Of a stretch of 64,000 bases of DNA, positions 40,392 through 50,849 are shown piece by piece. The translations under genes were made by a program, and so were the position numbers. Every line of letters begins with the position of its first letter. Positions within the stretch are counted from its first letter, which is position 1. The notes beneath the pieces were generated by a model. That model was not told the DNA's origin and made no database searches. It worked only from the letters and a program-made list of their open reading frames with translations. The stretch lies in the NCBI GenBank assembly GCA_963734815.1, contig CAVTIH010000003.1, positions 620,001-684,000 on the forward strand, in the 5' to 3' direction. The stretch is from Palsa-744 sp963734815 (GTDB taxonomy: Bacteria; Actinomycetota; Thermoleophilia; Solirubrobacterales; Solirubrobacteraceae).

Positions 40392-43300
40392 CCGCCTCTT
40401 TTACCCCTATGCCGTTTATTGGTCTTGCGCCGCGCCTTCTTCTTATGCAAGACCTTCTTCTTTGCCTCGGGGCAGTTGGTGGCCCTGATCGTGGTCTTCT
40501 GGTGGAGTACCTCGCCGTTCTGTCCAACGAATTCGACGGGCATCACAAGCTTCTCTTTGCATGGGTTCCCAAGCGCGGCCAATGCCGAATAGGGGCCCGC
40601 GGGGAGGTTCAGTTCGAAGCTCCCGACCGGCACGTCGGGCACCGTCTTGAACGTGCTGCTGGTCACCCCCGTTTTGCTAATCAACGTCGTCCCAACCAGA
40701 TCGACCGTCGTACCGTAGCCCTGCAGCACGATGATCAGCGACGGCCACGCTTCCCCGCCGTGCGAGACGAAGTACGCCGGGCCGGAGAGCGGCACTGGGA
40801 GCACCGGGGTGGTGGCGGTCGCGTGCCCGATGATCGACGCCGCCGGGCAGTTTGCCGGGTTGGCTTCGAACACCGACGCCAAACACGCTTTGCGCAACGT
40901 CGGCAGCCTCGAGGGCAGCCGCGTCGGCAGTTCGACTTTCACCTTGGCGATGTTCGCGTCGTAGGGCCCGGCTTCATAGCCCAGCTTGACGTTCAGGCTC
41001 GTGCCATTCGTGCGCGACGGCCGCCCCGAAGTGGAGGAGGTGAGTTTCGGCTTGAACGCCAACGCCAGGCAGTTCGTGACCTGGTAGCGCGTGCTCTCGC
41101 TCGCCGACGCCCCTTCGGTGCTCGTCAACGTGCCTGTGATTTGCAACGGTTCGCAATCGGTTGCGTTGAACGTGAACCCTTCGGGGCGTTCGATCGCGAC
41201 CTGGACATGCTGCAACTGCAACGGGATCCCATCCAGGATTGTCGGCAGCGGGTCGCTCACGACCGTCAACGCCGCGGTGTGCGGGTCGACGCGGATCTGC
41301 GCCCGCACCACGACCGTCCCGAGGTTGAACGGACCGGCCTTCGCTGGGTTCACGATAGACAGCCCATACGGCGCACCCTTGTACGGGCCGGTGACGAACA
41401 CCTTTCCGCCCGTTACCGTGTACGGACTATCGCCCAACCCAGCGCTCACCGTCGTATGCCCGATCAAGCTTTCTTCGCCACAGGTCCCTTCGGCGGCCTG
41501 CGGTTCGCCGCAGAGCTTGACCTTCGAGAGGGTCCCGAGCAGCCCCGGAGGCATGTGCATTTCCACACGACTGAGCGTCTGATCCGCATCCGGGCGACTC
41601 ATCGTCAACTCAAACGGCGTGAACGCACCCGCCTGCAAGTTCGTGCTACCCGCCTCAAACCCCGGCTGGAACGGCCGCGGATCGGCACACGGCGACCCGT
41701 TCGGCCCCGAAGTGATCTGGAACGTCGAGGACGGTTCCGCGGGCGGGTTCCCCGACCAAGGCGCGATCGTCGCGTGGGTCGTGTAGCTCCCGCACAGTGG
41801 CGGTGTCGTCAATGGCGCCCTGGCGGAGCCAAAGAAGTGCAGTTCCAGGTTTTCATAGGGCAGCTGCGGCGTGTTCTTGAACGTCGCGACAAGCTGGCCC
41901 GTGACCGGATCGGGCGTGACCTGCCCCGCGACCTTGACGAGCACGCCTGAGACGGGGTCGTGGGCGATTATATACATCGCCAAGAGCGACCCGAACGGGT
42001 TCGCGTTCTGTGCCGCGAGATACGCTGCACCCGTCAACGGATCGGGCAGCAACGGCGTGGTGATCTTCACCGTCCCGATCTTCGAGGCTTCCGGGCACGA
42101 ACCAAGTTCATCGGAGAATTCCAGGGCGCCTTCCCCGTTCACGCCTCCGTACCCGGCCTGTTCGGTCGAGCACGCCGACAGCCCGTCGCCGCCCGCTGGG
42201 CTGATCTGCACACCCGCCGGGAGCGCCACGGTCGTTTCCTTCGCGTCGGACTCCGCCAGGCCGCTCGAGTTCAGCGTGACTTCCTGTGGAATGTGCTCCG
42301 TGACGGCAAGCCCGGTTGGCGAGCTCGCGGCCTGCCCGTCCGGCGTGACGCTGATCGACGGTTCAAACGGCAGATGATTGCAGCCGTCCAACCCCAACGG
42401 ACCCGCGTTGTCATGCCATGTGTATTCGCCCGTCTTGAAGACCCCGGGCTGCGCCCAGGAATCCGCTTCGATCGACGAGTGCAAGGGGCCGGTGCACGAC
42501 GTCGGCAGCGTCAGCAACGGCGGCGCGAGCGTCCCACCGCTCGAGGATTCCACGCAGGGACCCACTCCCGAGGAGATCCGACTCCAGAACCCGCCAAGAA
42601 TGCACTGGTATCCGCGGGATTGATCGTGGCTGGAACTCGAAGGCGCACCCCAAAGTGTGACCTGCGAACCCAAGAACTGCAGTTGGGTATTGATGTTGTT
42701 GACGCTCACCACGACCCCATAGTCCCCACCGGAGCGGACCGAGGTGTCCAGGATGACGGAGATGCCGTCGACCTGGAAACCAAACTTTGCCGGCTCACCG
42801 ACGCTGGGCACCAGATTGAACACCGGAACGGGGCCAAAAAGCGGCAAAAAGAGCGCCTGTTCTCCTTGGTAAAGCTTCACACTAGCCGCCCCGACCGCGG
42901 TGTCGGCAGGACACTTGTTGACATACGGGGTATAGATGTACGACGTGAACTGTTTGAAGGTGCACTGCGGCACCACGGTCGGATTGCCGATCAATCCGGG
43001 GGGCAGATTGAAATGCAGATCCTTGACCAGCGCTGGGTCCCGCACAGGTACGCCTTTGCTTTCCTTCAACTGTTCGTTGAGTTGGAGAGTGGTTACATAC
43101 TCAAACGGGTGTGAGCCTGCAATGGTGTCGGGCGAGCCGTTTTCGTTGAGGGCGAGCTGCTCAAGTTTCGAAACGCCGAAGCTGGCCGGCGCCGACCCGA
43201 AGCTCACGGGTTCGCTGCTGGACTCCGGCTCTGCGCCGCCACCGGAGACACTCACTGAGTTCACAGCGCCCGAAGGCGCTTCTTTCGCCACGGCCACGTT

Positions 43301-43687
43301 GATCTGCACCTCTTGTTGCTGGTAAGGCGCAAGCCCGACGGCAGCGTCACACGTGACGGTTTCCACCGCTTCGACCGCTTCGGCAGCGCAGGGACCAATG
43401 CCTCCGTATGGGACATTGACGGACGTGACGGTCACGCCATGAGGAAGTTTGTCGATCAGCCTGACCGGACTCCCGTTCATGCTCGCGGTGCCGAGATTGC
43501 TGACGTCAACGACGATCTGGCCGTTGCCGCCCGGCGGAAGGTCTTTCGGCGCGGCGTAAGACGTGGTCCACCACACTGGAGCGCTCGCAAATGCGGGCGC
43601 CACCCCGACCCCCAACGACACCAGCAGGGCCGCAGCCGCAATCGCGCCGCCAAGACGCGCGGGACTTGTCAGTTTCCGTTGAACCAT
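40388..43687 (-). CDS. Giant secreted protein with Lys/Arg-rich C-terminus
   Basis: The 1099-residue product has a signal peptide (GGAIAAAALLVSLGVGVAPAFA) and a long beta-rich ectodomain with duplicated units containing IGxxxxxTPLLPxPLxG-like segments and paired cysteines. It ends in a dense basic tail (KKKVLHKKKARRKTNKRHR), perhaps for wall or polyanion binding. An early DUF11-like repeat (LPPGGNGQIVVDVSNLG) is visible. It starts five bases after the neighbouring secreted protein. Function is unknown, probably cell-surface. Confidence 0.78.
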   Translation of the reverse strand: MVQRKLTSPARLGGAIAAAALLVSLGVGVAPAFASAPVWWTTSYAAPKDLPPGGNGQIVVDVSNLGTASMNGSPVRLIDKLPHGVTVTSVNVPYGGIGPCAAEAVEAVETVTCDAAVGLAPYQQQEVQINVAVAKEAPSGAVNSVSVSGGGAEPESSSEPVSFGSAPASFGVSKLEQLALNENGSPDTIAGSHPFEYVTTLQLNEQLKESKGVPVRDPALVKDLHFNLPPGLIGNPTVVPQCTFKQFTSYIYTPYVNKCPADTAVGAASVKLYQGEQALFLPLFGPVPVFNLVPSVGEPAKFGFQVDGISVILDTSVRSGGDYGVVVSVNNINTQLQFLGSQVTLWGAPSSSSHDQSRGYQCILGGFWSRISSGVGPCVESSSGGTLAPPLLTLPTSCTGPLHSSIEADSWAQPGVFKTGEYTWHDNAGPLGLDGCNHLPFEPSISVTPDGQAASSPTGLAVTEHIPQEVTLNSSGLAESDAKETTVALPAGVQISPAGGDGLSACSTEQAGYGGVNGEGALEFSDELGSCPEASKIGTVKITTPLLPDPLTGAAYLAAQNANPFGSLLAMYIIAHDPVSGVLVKVAGQVTPDPVTGQLVATFKNTPQLPYENLELHFFGSARAPLTTPPLCGSYTTHATIAPWSGNPPAEPSSTFQITSGPNGSPCADPRPFQPGFEAGSTNLQAGAFTPFELTMSRPDADQTLSRVEMHMPPGLLGTLSKVKLCGEPQAAEGTCGEESLIGHTTVSAGLGDSPYTVTGGKVFVTGPYKGAPYGLSIVNPAKAGPFNLGTVVVRAQIRVDPHTAALTVVSDPLPTILDGIPLQLQHVQVAIERPEGFTFNATDCEPLQITGTLTSTEGASASESTRYQVTNCLALAFKPKLTSSTSGRPSRTNGTSLNVKLGYEAGPYDANIAKVKVELPTRLPSRLPTLRKACLASVFEANPANCPAASIIGHATATTPVLPVPLSGPAYFVSHGGEAWPSLIIVLQGYGTTVDLVGTTLISKTGVTSSTFKTVPDVPVGSFELNLPAGPYSALAALGNPCKEKLVMPVEFVGQNGEVLHQKTTIRATNCPEAKKKVLHKKKARRKTNKRHRGKRGG

Positions 43688-43692
43688 TCGCC

Positions 43693-46069
43693 TCAGCCCC
43701 TCGCCCGAGTATGTTTGGCGGCCCTGGACGGGCCGTCGCCGGCCCCGACCTTGGAGGGCACGCCCCTGTAGCGCTTCCTCGCCTGCGACTTGCATAGGCG
43801 GCGCCTGTCCTTCCGCTTCTTGGCGCACGCGGCCACCGCCGCCGCCAGCTTCTTCGCCCGCGTCAACAACGTCGCCGGCGCTCCCGGTTCCGTCCTCGAC
43901 GCGACGTTGCCCGCCCCTTCGAACGTCGCACTCGGCGGCGCCCCGAAGGTCCCCGGCTGCGGCGTTGGAGGCGCCTTGCACGAATCGCTGGTTTCACACG
44001 GCGGCGGGGAGACCGGCGCGAGGGCCGGGCACGGGGCGCTCGCGCTGCAAACGTGAGCGTCATACATGTTAAAGCTGTCGTCTTCATCCTGAGAGACCAG
44101 GCGGCCGCTCGTGATGAAGAACACGTCGTCACCGCTGGGGGTCACTTCGACGAGCGCCGATTCCTTACTGCTCGTCCCCGAGGAGATCAACGAGACGCAA
44201 CCTTTGGTGCCGTGGCAGCTTCCGAGGCCTTCCGGCTCGTACTCATACACATTCTCCTCGCCGTTGACCGCCTGCGCCACCAGCGGATCGGGACTGTCGA
44301 AGAACACCGCGCCGCTGTCGGTCAAATAACGCGGCTGGCGTGGAGATCCTAATCCCTGCCCGATGTTCCAGCGCCTGGGAAGCACTCCGGCCAGCCAATG
44401 TCCCGCCAACCACGTGAGCGGGTCGACCAGCACTTCCTCGCCTGTGCCGTCAAGCGTGTCTCCCGAGCTGGTATCGAGCTGTCCCAACGGCCGGGCGCCA
44501 GTCGGGTTGCACGAGGCACACACCAGATGGTTCGCGGCCGCGTCGTAGAGATAGACCTCTTCGTCCGGTTCGCCGCTGACCGCATCGTGGTTGTCATAGC
44601 CGGTCAGGCTCGCCGCCGACATGAAGGCGACGTATTGGCCGTTGGGCGAGAGCTCCTCGTATTCGCCCCAAGGCACGTCGCCCGGGCCTTCCGCGCTCGA
44701 CAGGCTCGAGATGAATGTCGTGGTCCATTTACCGCCTTCGTCGTGAGCGACGTAGAGAGGATCTTGGCCCGTGGCGCCCGGGGCCAGGACCGATTCGGAG
44801 TTGAAGTACACGTAGCAACCATCTTCGCTGACGGCATCCACCCCTTCCCCTTTCGCGGGCGAGGTGCTCGCATCGCAACTCGGCGCACCGTGAGCGAGAG
44901 CGACCTGTTCCGCATACCATTCCTGCATGCTCAATTTTGTGAATGTGTACGTGCCGGTGCTGTTGTCACGCACATAGCCTTCTTTCTCGTTGTCATATTC
45001 GTACGGGGAGGCCGGCGCGCCAGGCGCCAACGGCGCGCTCCAATGGCTGGGGCTGAGGTACCCGAGCGACAGGTCAGGAGAAAAGGCGGAATATTCCCCA
45101 CCGAGGGTTTCCGCAGCTCCGAAGAAGCCGCCCTGTTCCTTGATTTCTACGGCGACCGCCTCGTTGTGCACCGGGCTGATGTCCTGCGTCGACCAGCCAT
45201 CGGGGCCGCGCCTGGAAAGCACCTGCGTCACGTCTGGGTTTCCCGACTGCCCGGACCCGACCGGCCCGTTCGTGACATACGTGATCGCGTCGCCGTTTTC
45301 CGCGGCCTGCATCACGCCGCCATACAGTATCCCCCCAGTCCCGACCTGGTAGCCGCTCATATCAACGGGAGTCACCAGTTCCCACTCGCGCCCGTCCGGC
45401 AGCGCGAACGTCGCGATACCCGGCTGCTGCGTCGTGAAGGTCTGGTCGGCGCCAAATATTTCTTTGCCGACCTCGTTGCCGACGACCAGCCGAAAGTGGT
45501 AAAGGACGCTCGGCTGGAGGCTCTGGAGACGCACACCGACCGTCACCGGTTCGACGCCTTCTCCCGCGTCGCCGGCTGGCACCGGCACGCTCGTTCCATA
45601 AGACACGCTCGGTCCGTATTCGAAGCGGTAGGTCGTATCCGCGCCGCCGGGGTTGACCTGCCCGGTCAACGTCGCGGCCCCGGATGCCACGTTCAGAACC
45701 GACTCTTCGCCGATCGTGGGAGCCACCGGTGACTTCTTGGGAGACGCCTTCCGATGCGAGCCCGGCATACGCGCCCGGCGGTACAGGCGCCTTACCGGCG
45801 CCTGCGCTTTCGCATTCGGCTATCGACGCGGTTTTTGACGCCTTGTAAAGAAAGTCATACGAGCCGGCTTCAACGGGAAAAATGCTCACACCGGCATTCA
45901 AGACACCGTTCAGGACCGCAGTGGTCACAGTAACCCCAGTCACTGGTTCGGTTGCCGGGACTGCCGGAGCAGCAGCCAAGGCGGTAGCACCAAGGAGCAC
46001 CAGTCCGCAGGCGGACATACAGGCCGTCGCTAGACCCACAACCGCAGCGCGGTGAATTAGATACCTCAT
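43693..46069 (-). CDS. Large secreted protein, apparently frameshifted near its N-terminus
   Basis: A signal peptide and first domain start at ATG 46069, with GGAGGG upstream (AVVGLATACMSACGLVLLGA). That frame loses protein character near 45720, where a second frame, one base away (+1), carries the 691-residue remainder with fibronectin-like SVLNVASGAATLTGQVNPGG and beta-propeller-like repeats. The tail is basic (ARKRYRGVPSKVG). A real mutation, sequence error or +1 frameshifting would each explain this. Confidence 0.65.
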
Positions 46070-46222
46070 AGGAACATTCCCTCCCCAGGGCACGCACACG
46101 CGAGAACCCCGATCGACGAACACGGCGCGGAACGCGAAGGCTCCGCCGATACGAGATTGCGACAGGACCAACCCCTCGCGGGGGCGAAGACGAGGCGGCG
46201 CGGATGCGCCCGCCGAGGGACT

Positions 46223-46268
46223 TCAGCCGTTAACGGCTGAGCTGAAGAGAGAGAGAGAGAGAGAGAGA
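46223..46268. repeat. Perfect palindrome followed by a GA microsatellite
   Basis: TCAGCCGTTAACGGCTGA (46223-46240) is an 18-base perfect palindrome. About twelve GA dinucleotides follow to 46268. The whole stretch 46070-46600 has no convincing gene and separates obg from the secreted-protein genes. Confidence 0.7.
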
Positions 46269-46600
46269 TGCGACAGCGCCAAGCTGGCGCATCTAGCATC
46301 AGCCTGCCAGCCGCAGGCGTCGACCTTCGTCACGTCTATTCCTCTCGAACTCACGCGGAAACAGCTCCCTCTAGCGTTTCGACCAAGGCTCCCTCTCCCC
46401 AGACGACTCCAAGTGCTCTTCAGGCCGGCCAGTTGGAGGCCGGACCCAAGACCCGATCTATGTCTTACAAACGCAGCGGTCCTAATCGACCACTGTATGT
46501 TGCACATCATAGACACATCGAGAGGTGGACGTCAAGTCCCCCTTGTTTCACCGCCCGCACGCGGGACGCGCCTGGTCGGTAAACAGAGCTCGAGCGAGGG

Positions 46601-47962
46601 CTACTCCGCGGCGTCAAACTCCAGCACGACCCCCGCGATCCGCAGCTCGTCGCCCGGCTGGAAGCCCGCGTCCTGGAGCGCGCGCAGCACGCCAAGGCGG
46701 CGCAGACGACCCTCGACGTAGGCCATCGCGTCGTCGTTCTCGACGTCGAAGCGCGCGAGCAGGCGCTCGACCGTGGGGCCGCGGACGGCGAAGGCGCCCT
46801 CGCCGACGCGCTCCACCTTGAAGCCGGTGCGCCCCGCCGGGCGGAACACCATGTGCTCGGCGAGCTGCTCGGGTTCCGCGAGAGTCTTGGAACCGGCCGT
46901 CCCCTCCAGCGGCTGACCCGCCGTGGCCAGCTCGCCCACCGGCACCAGCCGCAGCAGCGTGCCTGCCAGCTCGGCGAGGCCCGCTTCAGTAGCCGCGGAG
47001 GTCGCGATCACGGGAACCTCGCCGCCGAGGCGCTCCGACCACTCCGCCACCGCCGCGCGAGCGCGCTCGGGTGGTACGAGATCGGCCTTGGAGAGCGCGA
47101 GCACCCGCGGCAAAGCAGCCAAGCGCGGGTCGTGGGCGGCCAACTCACGCTCGATCGCCTCGTAGTTGGCCGCCGCGTCCGCGGGGTGGGTGGGGTCCAG
47201 ACTCCCGGAGAGCTCGGGGGCGATGTCGAGCACGTGCACGAGCAGGCGCGTGCGCTCGACGTGCGCGAGGAACTCGTGGCCGAGGCCGGCGCCCTCGCTG
47301 GCGCCTTCGATCAGGCCGGGAATGTCGGCCACCACCAGCTGGCGCTCGTCGGATTCGAGCACCCCCAGCACCGGCTCCAGCGTGGTGAACGGATAGGAGG
47401 CGACCTTCGGCGCCGCGCGCGTGAGGCGCGCCAGCAGCGAGGACTTGCCGGCGTTCGGCAGACCCACGAGGCCGACGTCGGCGAGCAGCCGCAGCCGCAG
47501 CGCCAGCCACCCCTCCTCGCCCGGCAGACCGCGCTCGGCGAAGCGCGGCGCCTGGCGCGTGGGGGTCGCGAAGCGCTTGTTGCCCTTCCCGCCGGTACCG
47601 CCGCGGGCGAGCGGCGCGCGCTGGCCGTGGTGCAGCAGCTCCCAGCGGCGGCCCTCCAGGTTGCCCTCCTCGCCGATCGCCTCGGTGCCCGGTGGCACGC
47701 GCACCACCAGCGGCTCGCCAGCTGCCCCGTGGCGCAGCGAGCCTTCCCCGCGCCCACCGCGCGCGGCACGGTGGTGGGCGCGGCGCGTGAAGCTCTGCAG
47801 ATCGCGCAGCGAGTCGTCGCACAGCAGCACCACGTCCCCCCCGCGCCCGCCGTCGCCGCCGTCGGGGCCGCCGCGCGGGACGTGCGCTTCGCGGCGGAAG
47901 CCCGCGCAACCGTCGCCACCGGCACCCGCCTGGACGTGGATGCGCGCGCGGTCGTGAAGCAT
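46601..47962 (-). CDS. obg: GTPase Obg/CgtA
   Basis: Obg is an essential GTPase of ribosome assembly and growth control. The 453-residue protein has the glycine-rich Obg fold (GAGGDGCAGFRREAHVPRGG), G-motifs GLPNAGKSSLL and DIPGLIEGA, SKADL, and a C-terminal OCT domain. It follows rpmA, in the usual L21-L27-Obg order. Confidence 0.96.
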   Translation of the reverse strand: MLHDRARIHVQAGAGGDGCAGFRREAHVPRGGPDGGDGGRGGDVVLLCDDSLRDLQSFTRRAHHRAARGGRGEGSLRHGAAGEPLVVRVPPGTEAIGEEGNLEGRRWELLHHGQRAPLARGGTGGKGNKRFATPTRQAPRFAERGLPGEEGWLALRLRLLADVGLVGLPNAGKSSLLARLTRAAPKVASYPFTTLEPVLGVLESDERQLVVADIPGLIEGASEGAGLGHEFLAHVERTRLLVHVLDIAPELSGSLDPTHPADAAANYEAIERELAAHDPRLAALPRVLALSKADLVPPERARAAVAEWSERLGGEVPVIATSAATEAGLAELAGTLLRLVPVGELATAGQPLEGTAGSKTLAEPEQLAEHMVFRPAGRTGFKVERVGEGAFAVRGPTVERLLARFDVENDDAMAYVEGRLRRLGVLRALQDAGFQPGDELRIAGVVLEFDAAE

Positions 47963-47973
47963 TACCGCATCCT

Positions 47974-48015
47974 GACAGGCGCGCGGGGCAGTTCGACAGG
48001 CGCGCGGGGCAGTTC
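47974..48015. repeat. 21-bp tandem repeat upstream of obg
   Basis: Two exact copies of a 21-base unit beginning GACAGGCGCGCGG lie between rpmA and obg, just upstream of the obg start. They may alter spacing or structure of the intergenic mRNA. Confidence 0.7.
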
Positions 48016-48058
48016 CGCGGCGTGGTCAGGCACCGCGCCGGCCGACCGGAAGCGAGCG

Positions 48059-48316
48059 CTACGCCTTGTCCGCGACGACGTTCACCACGCGGCCGCGGCG
48101 ACCGGTGGTGAACTGAACGGTGCCGGCGGCGCGGGCGTACAGAGTGTCGTCCTTGCCGATCCCCACGCCCTCGCCGGGCTTGAAGCGGGTGCCGCGCTGG
48201 CGCACAATGATCTCCCCGCCGGTGACGGCCTGGCCGGCGAAGGTCTTCACGCCGAGCCGTTTGGCGTTGGAGTCGCGGCCGTTGCGGCTGGAGCCGAGGC
48301 CCTTCTTATGCGCCAT
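48059..48316 (-). CDS. rpmA: 50S ribosomal protein L27
   Basis: The 85-residue protein has the typical MAHKKGLGSSRNGRDSNAKR start and ends with RRGRVVNVV. It overlaps rplU by 11 bases. L27 reaches the peptidyl-transferase centre. Confidence 0.97.
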   Translation of the reverse strand: MAHKKGLGSSRNGRDSNAKRLGVKTFAGQAVTGGEIIVRQRGTRFKPGEGVGIGKDDTLYARAAGTVQFTTGRRGRVVNVVADKA

Positions 48317-48617
48317 TCTTGATCTCCGTGATTTCGATGCGGGTCAACTCTTGGCGGTGGCCGGTGCGGCGTTTGTAGCCGCGCTTGGGCTTGAACTTGA
48401 CGATCCGCAGCTTCTCGCCGCGCTCATGGGCGAGGATCTTGGCGGTGACCTTCACCTGCTCCAAGCTCTTGCTGTCGAACACGGCCTCCTCAGAGCGGTA
48501 CATCAGCGGCTCGAGTGCCACGCTCTCGCCCACCTCCTCGGGGAGGCGCTCGACCAGCAGGTACTGACCGCGCTCTACGCGGTACTGCTTGCCGCCTGTC
48601 TTCACGATTGCGTACAT
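48306..48617 (-). CDS. rplU: 50S ribosomal protein L21
   Basis: The 103-residue protein starts MYAIVKTGGKQYRVERGQYL and has KFKPKRGYKRRTGHRQ, as expected of L21. It starts seven bases after the rng stop, so rng, rplU, rpmA and obg may be one transcript. Confidence 0.97.
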   Translation of the reverse strand: MYAIVKTGGKQYRVERGQYLLVERLPEEVGESVALEPLMYRSEEAVFDSKSLEQVKVTAKILAHERGEKLRIVKFKPKRGYKRRTGHRQELTRIEITEIKNGA

Positions 48618-48623
48618 GTCGTC

Positions 48624-50738
48624 TTACTCCGTTCCCGCCTCTGCCTTAGCAGCCGAACGGCGCCGTCCACCCCTGCGGCCGCGGCGCCGAGGTTTGGATT
48701 GTACGCCATCCTCGTCGCCCTCCGCCTCCGCGGGTCCCTCGGCTTGCTCGGACGCCCCGTTCGCAGAGGCGTCGCCCGCGGGCTGCCCGGCGTGGGCGAG
48801 CATCGGCTCGAGCTCAGCCGGATCCCCCGGGGGCGATCCCCCGGCCTCCGACGGCTGAGACTCGGACGCGGCCACCGGCTTTGCTTTCGGCGCCGTGCGC
48901 GGTTTGCGCGGTGCGCGGCGGCGCGGCGGCGCGGCGGGACGGGGCGCGGGGCGCACAACCTCGCCGTTCTCGTCCAAGAGCAGCGCGCTGGCGGCGGTGC
49001 GGCCGACCTGCTCGATGCGCACCATCCGCTTCTCCCCCACGTGCGGGGAGGCGCCGGAGATCGAGATTATGTAGCCGTCGATCTTGGCGACCGCGTCGTC
49101 GACGTCGTACATGTGCGGCTCGACGATCTCCACCAGCACCTCGTCGCCGGCGTGGAACGGCAGCGCGCGCTCCTCCACCTCCTCGCGGCTGCCCTGGAAG
49201 GTGATCGCGAAATGGTCGAGCGTCAGCCCTTCGGAGCCTTCGAAGTGGAACGAACGGCCGGTCTGCTCCTCCAACGCGTGCAGCACGCGCGAGTGCTGAC
49301 CGGTGAACTGGGCGGTCACACGCGGGTTGATCTGCACCAGGAACGCCTCCGCGTCGGGGTTCTCCGAGGCGATGTCGCGCAGGCGGCGCTCGAAGTCGAT
49401 AGCGATCGTCTCCTCCGAGCGGATCACCCCGTCCCCGTCGCAGGCGGGGCAGGGGCGGCTGATGATCTCGCGAACCCCCTCGGTGACGTTCTGGCGGGTC
49501 ATCTCCACCAGGCCAAGCTTGGAGATCTCCGCCGTGAACGTCTTCGTGCGGTCCTCGTCGAGGGACTTGCGCAGCGTCTTCATCACCGCATCGCGATTCT
49601 TCGCGCGCGCCATGTCGATGAAATCGATCACGATGATCCCGCCGATGTCCCGCAGGCGCAGCTGGTCGACCACGGCCTCCGCGGCCTCCAGGTTGGTGCG
49701 CGTGATCGTCTCCTCGAGGCCCGCGCTGCGCCCGCGGCCAGTGAAGCTGCCGGAGTTGACGTCGATCACGGTCAGCGCCTCGGCGTAGTCGATCATCAGA
49801 TAGCCGCCGCTGGGCAGATCCACGCGGCGCGAGAGCACCCCCTGGATCGCCCGCTCCACCCCATACACCTCGAACAGGGGCTGGGGCTCCTGCCACAGCT
49901 CGACGCGCCGCACCAACTCGGGGGCGGTGCGCGTAAAGAACGACACCAGCCGGCGGTACTGCAGCTCGTCGTCGACGATCGCGCGCTCGAAGTGTTCGGA
50001 GAAGATGTCGCGCACGACGCGCACGGAGAGATCGGCCTCCTGAAAGACCATCTCGGGCGCAACGGTGTCCTCGACGCGCTTGACCAGCACCTCGTGCAGC
50101 TTGTGCAGGTAGAGCAGCTCCCGCTCGAAGTCCTCGCGCTTGGCGCCGTGCGCGGCGGTGCGCACGATCGCGCCGCCGCTGCCGAGGGCGAGTTTGGCGG
50201 TCTGCTTGCGCAGGCGTTCGCGCTCCCGGTCCTCCAGGCGCCGCGATACGCCCACGCCCTCGCCGGTGGGCTGGTAGACCATGTAGCGTCCGGCGATCGC
50301 CAGCTCCATCGAGAGGCGCGCCCCCTTCGTCTTCAGGGGGTCCTTGATCACCTGCACCACAACCTCCTGGCCGGGTTTCAAGAGCTCTGTGATCTTGCGC
50401 CCGCCGCCGCGACCACGCCGCGGCGCCTCGACGCCGGGGAGCACGATCTCATCGACGTGCAGGAAGCCGTTCTTCTCGAGGCCGATGTCGACGAACGCCG
50501 CCTCCAGGCCGGGCAGCACGTTGTCGACCTTGCCCTTGTAGATGTTGCCGACGATCGAGCGAGCGCCCCGGCGCTCGATGTAGAGCTCAGCGATCCGGTA
50601 GTCGGCGCCCGGCGGGGCGCTCCCGCGTTTGCGCCGGCCCGACGGGGATTTCTCTGCCGCGGCCGGCGCACCGGTCGCCTCCATGAGCGCGACGCGCGTC
50701 TCCGCGCGATCGACGCTGACAAGCACTTGCTTTTTCAA
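48624..50738 (-). CDS. rng: Ribonuclease E/G
   Basis: This endonuclease processes rRNA and starts mRNA decay. The S1 domain (GNIYKGKVDNVLPGLEAAFV) is followed by the catalytic part with acidic residues in IDVNSGSFTGRG and IGGIIVIDFIDMA, and the zinc-link RPCPACDGDG. After residue 560 a long basic, low-complexity tail probably binds RNA or partners. The 704-residue length is between RNase G and E. Confidence 0.94.
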   Translation of the reverse strand: MKKQVLVSVDRAETRVALMEATGAPAAAEKSPSGRRKRGSAPPGADYRIAELYIERRGARSIVGNIYKGKVDNVLPGLEAAFVDIGLEKNGFLHVDEIVLPGVEAPRRGRGGGRKITELLKPGQEVVVQVIKDPLKTKGARLSMELAIAGRYMVYQPTGEGVGVSRRLEDRERERLRKQTAKLALGSGGAIVRTAAHGAKREDFERELLYLHKLHEVLVKRVEDTVAPEMVFQEADLSVRVVRDIFSEHFERAIVDDELQYRRLVSFFTRTAPELVRRVELWQEPQPLFEVYGVERAIQGVLSRRVDLPSGGYLMIDYAEALTVIDVNSGSFTGRGRSAGLEETITRTNLEAAEAVVDQLRLRDIGGIIVIDFIDMARAKNRDAVMKTLRKSLDEDRTKTFTAEISKLGLVEMTRQNVTEGVREIISRPCPACDGDGVIRSEETIAIDFERRLRDIASENPDAEAFLVQINPRVTAQFTGQHSRVLHALEEQTGRSFHFEGSEGLTLDHFAITFQGSREEVEERALPFHAGDEVLVEIVEPHMYDVDDAVAKIDGYIISISGASPHVGEKRMVRIEQVGRTAASALLLDENGEVVRPAPRPAAPPRRRAPRKPRTAPKAKPVAASESQPSEAGGSPPGDPAELEPMLAHAGQPAGDASANGASEQAEGPAEAEGDEDGVQSKPRRRGRRGGRRRSAAKAEAGTE

Positions 50739-50849
50739 TGTAGATCGGTCTTTCGGTATCGATTGTGGCCGAGCCCCAGAGGAGGCCGCCCGGTGCGGGC
50801 GACCCGTAAGCGTGTGTTCTGGGGTTCTCGGTGAGCATCATCTGTTCCT

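Noticed and set aside
48120..50834. 904-residue open frame on the plus strand across rng, rplU and rpmA
   Set aside because: It is antisense to conserved genes and has no motif; long antisense frames are expected at this GC content.
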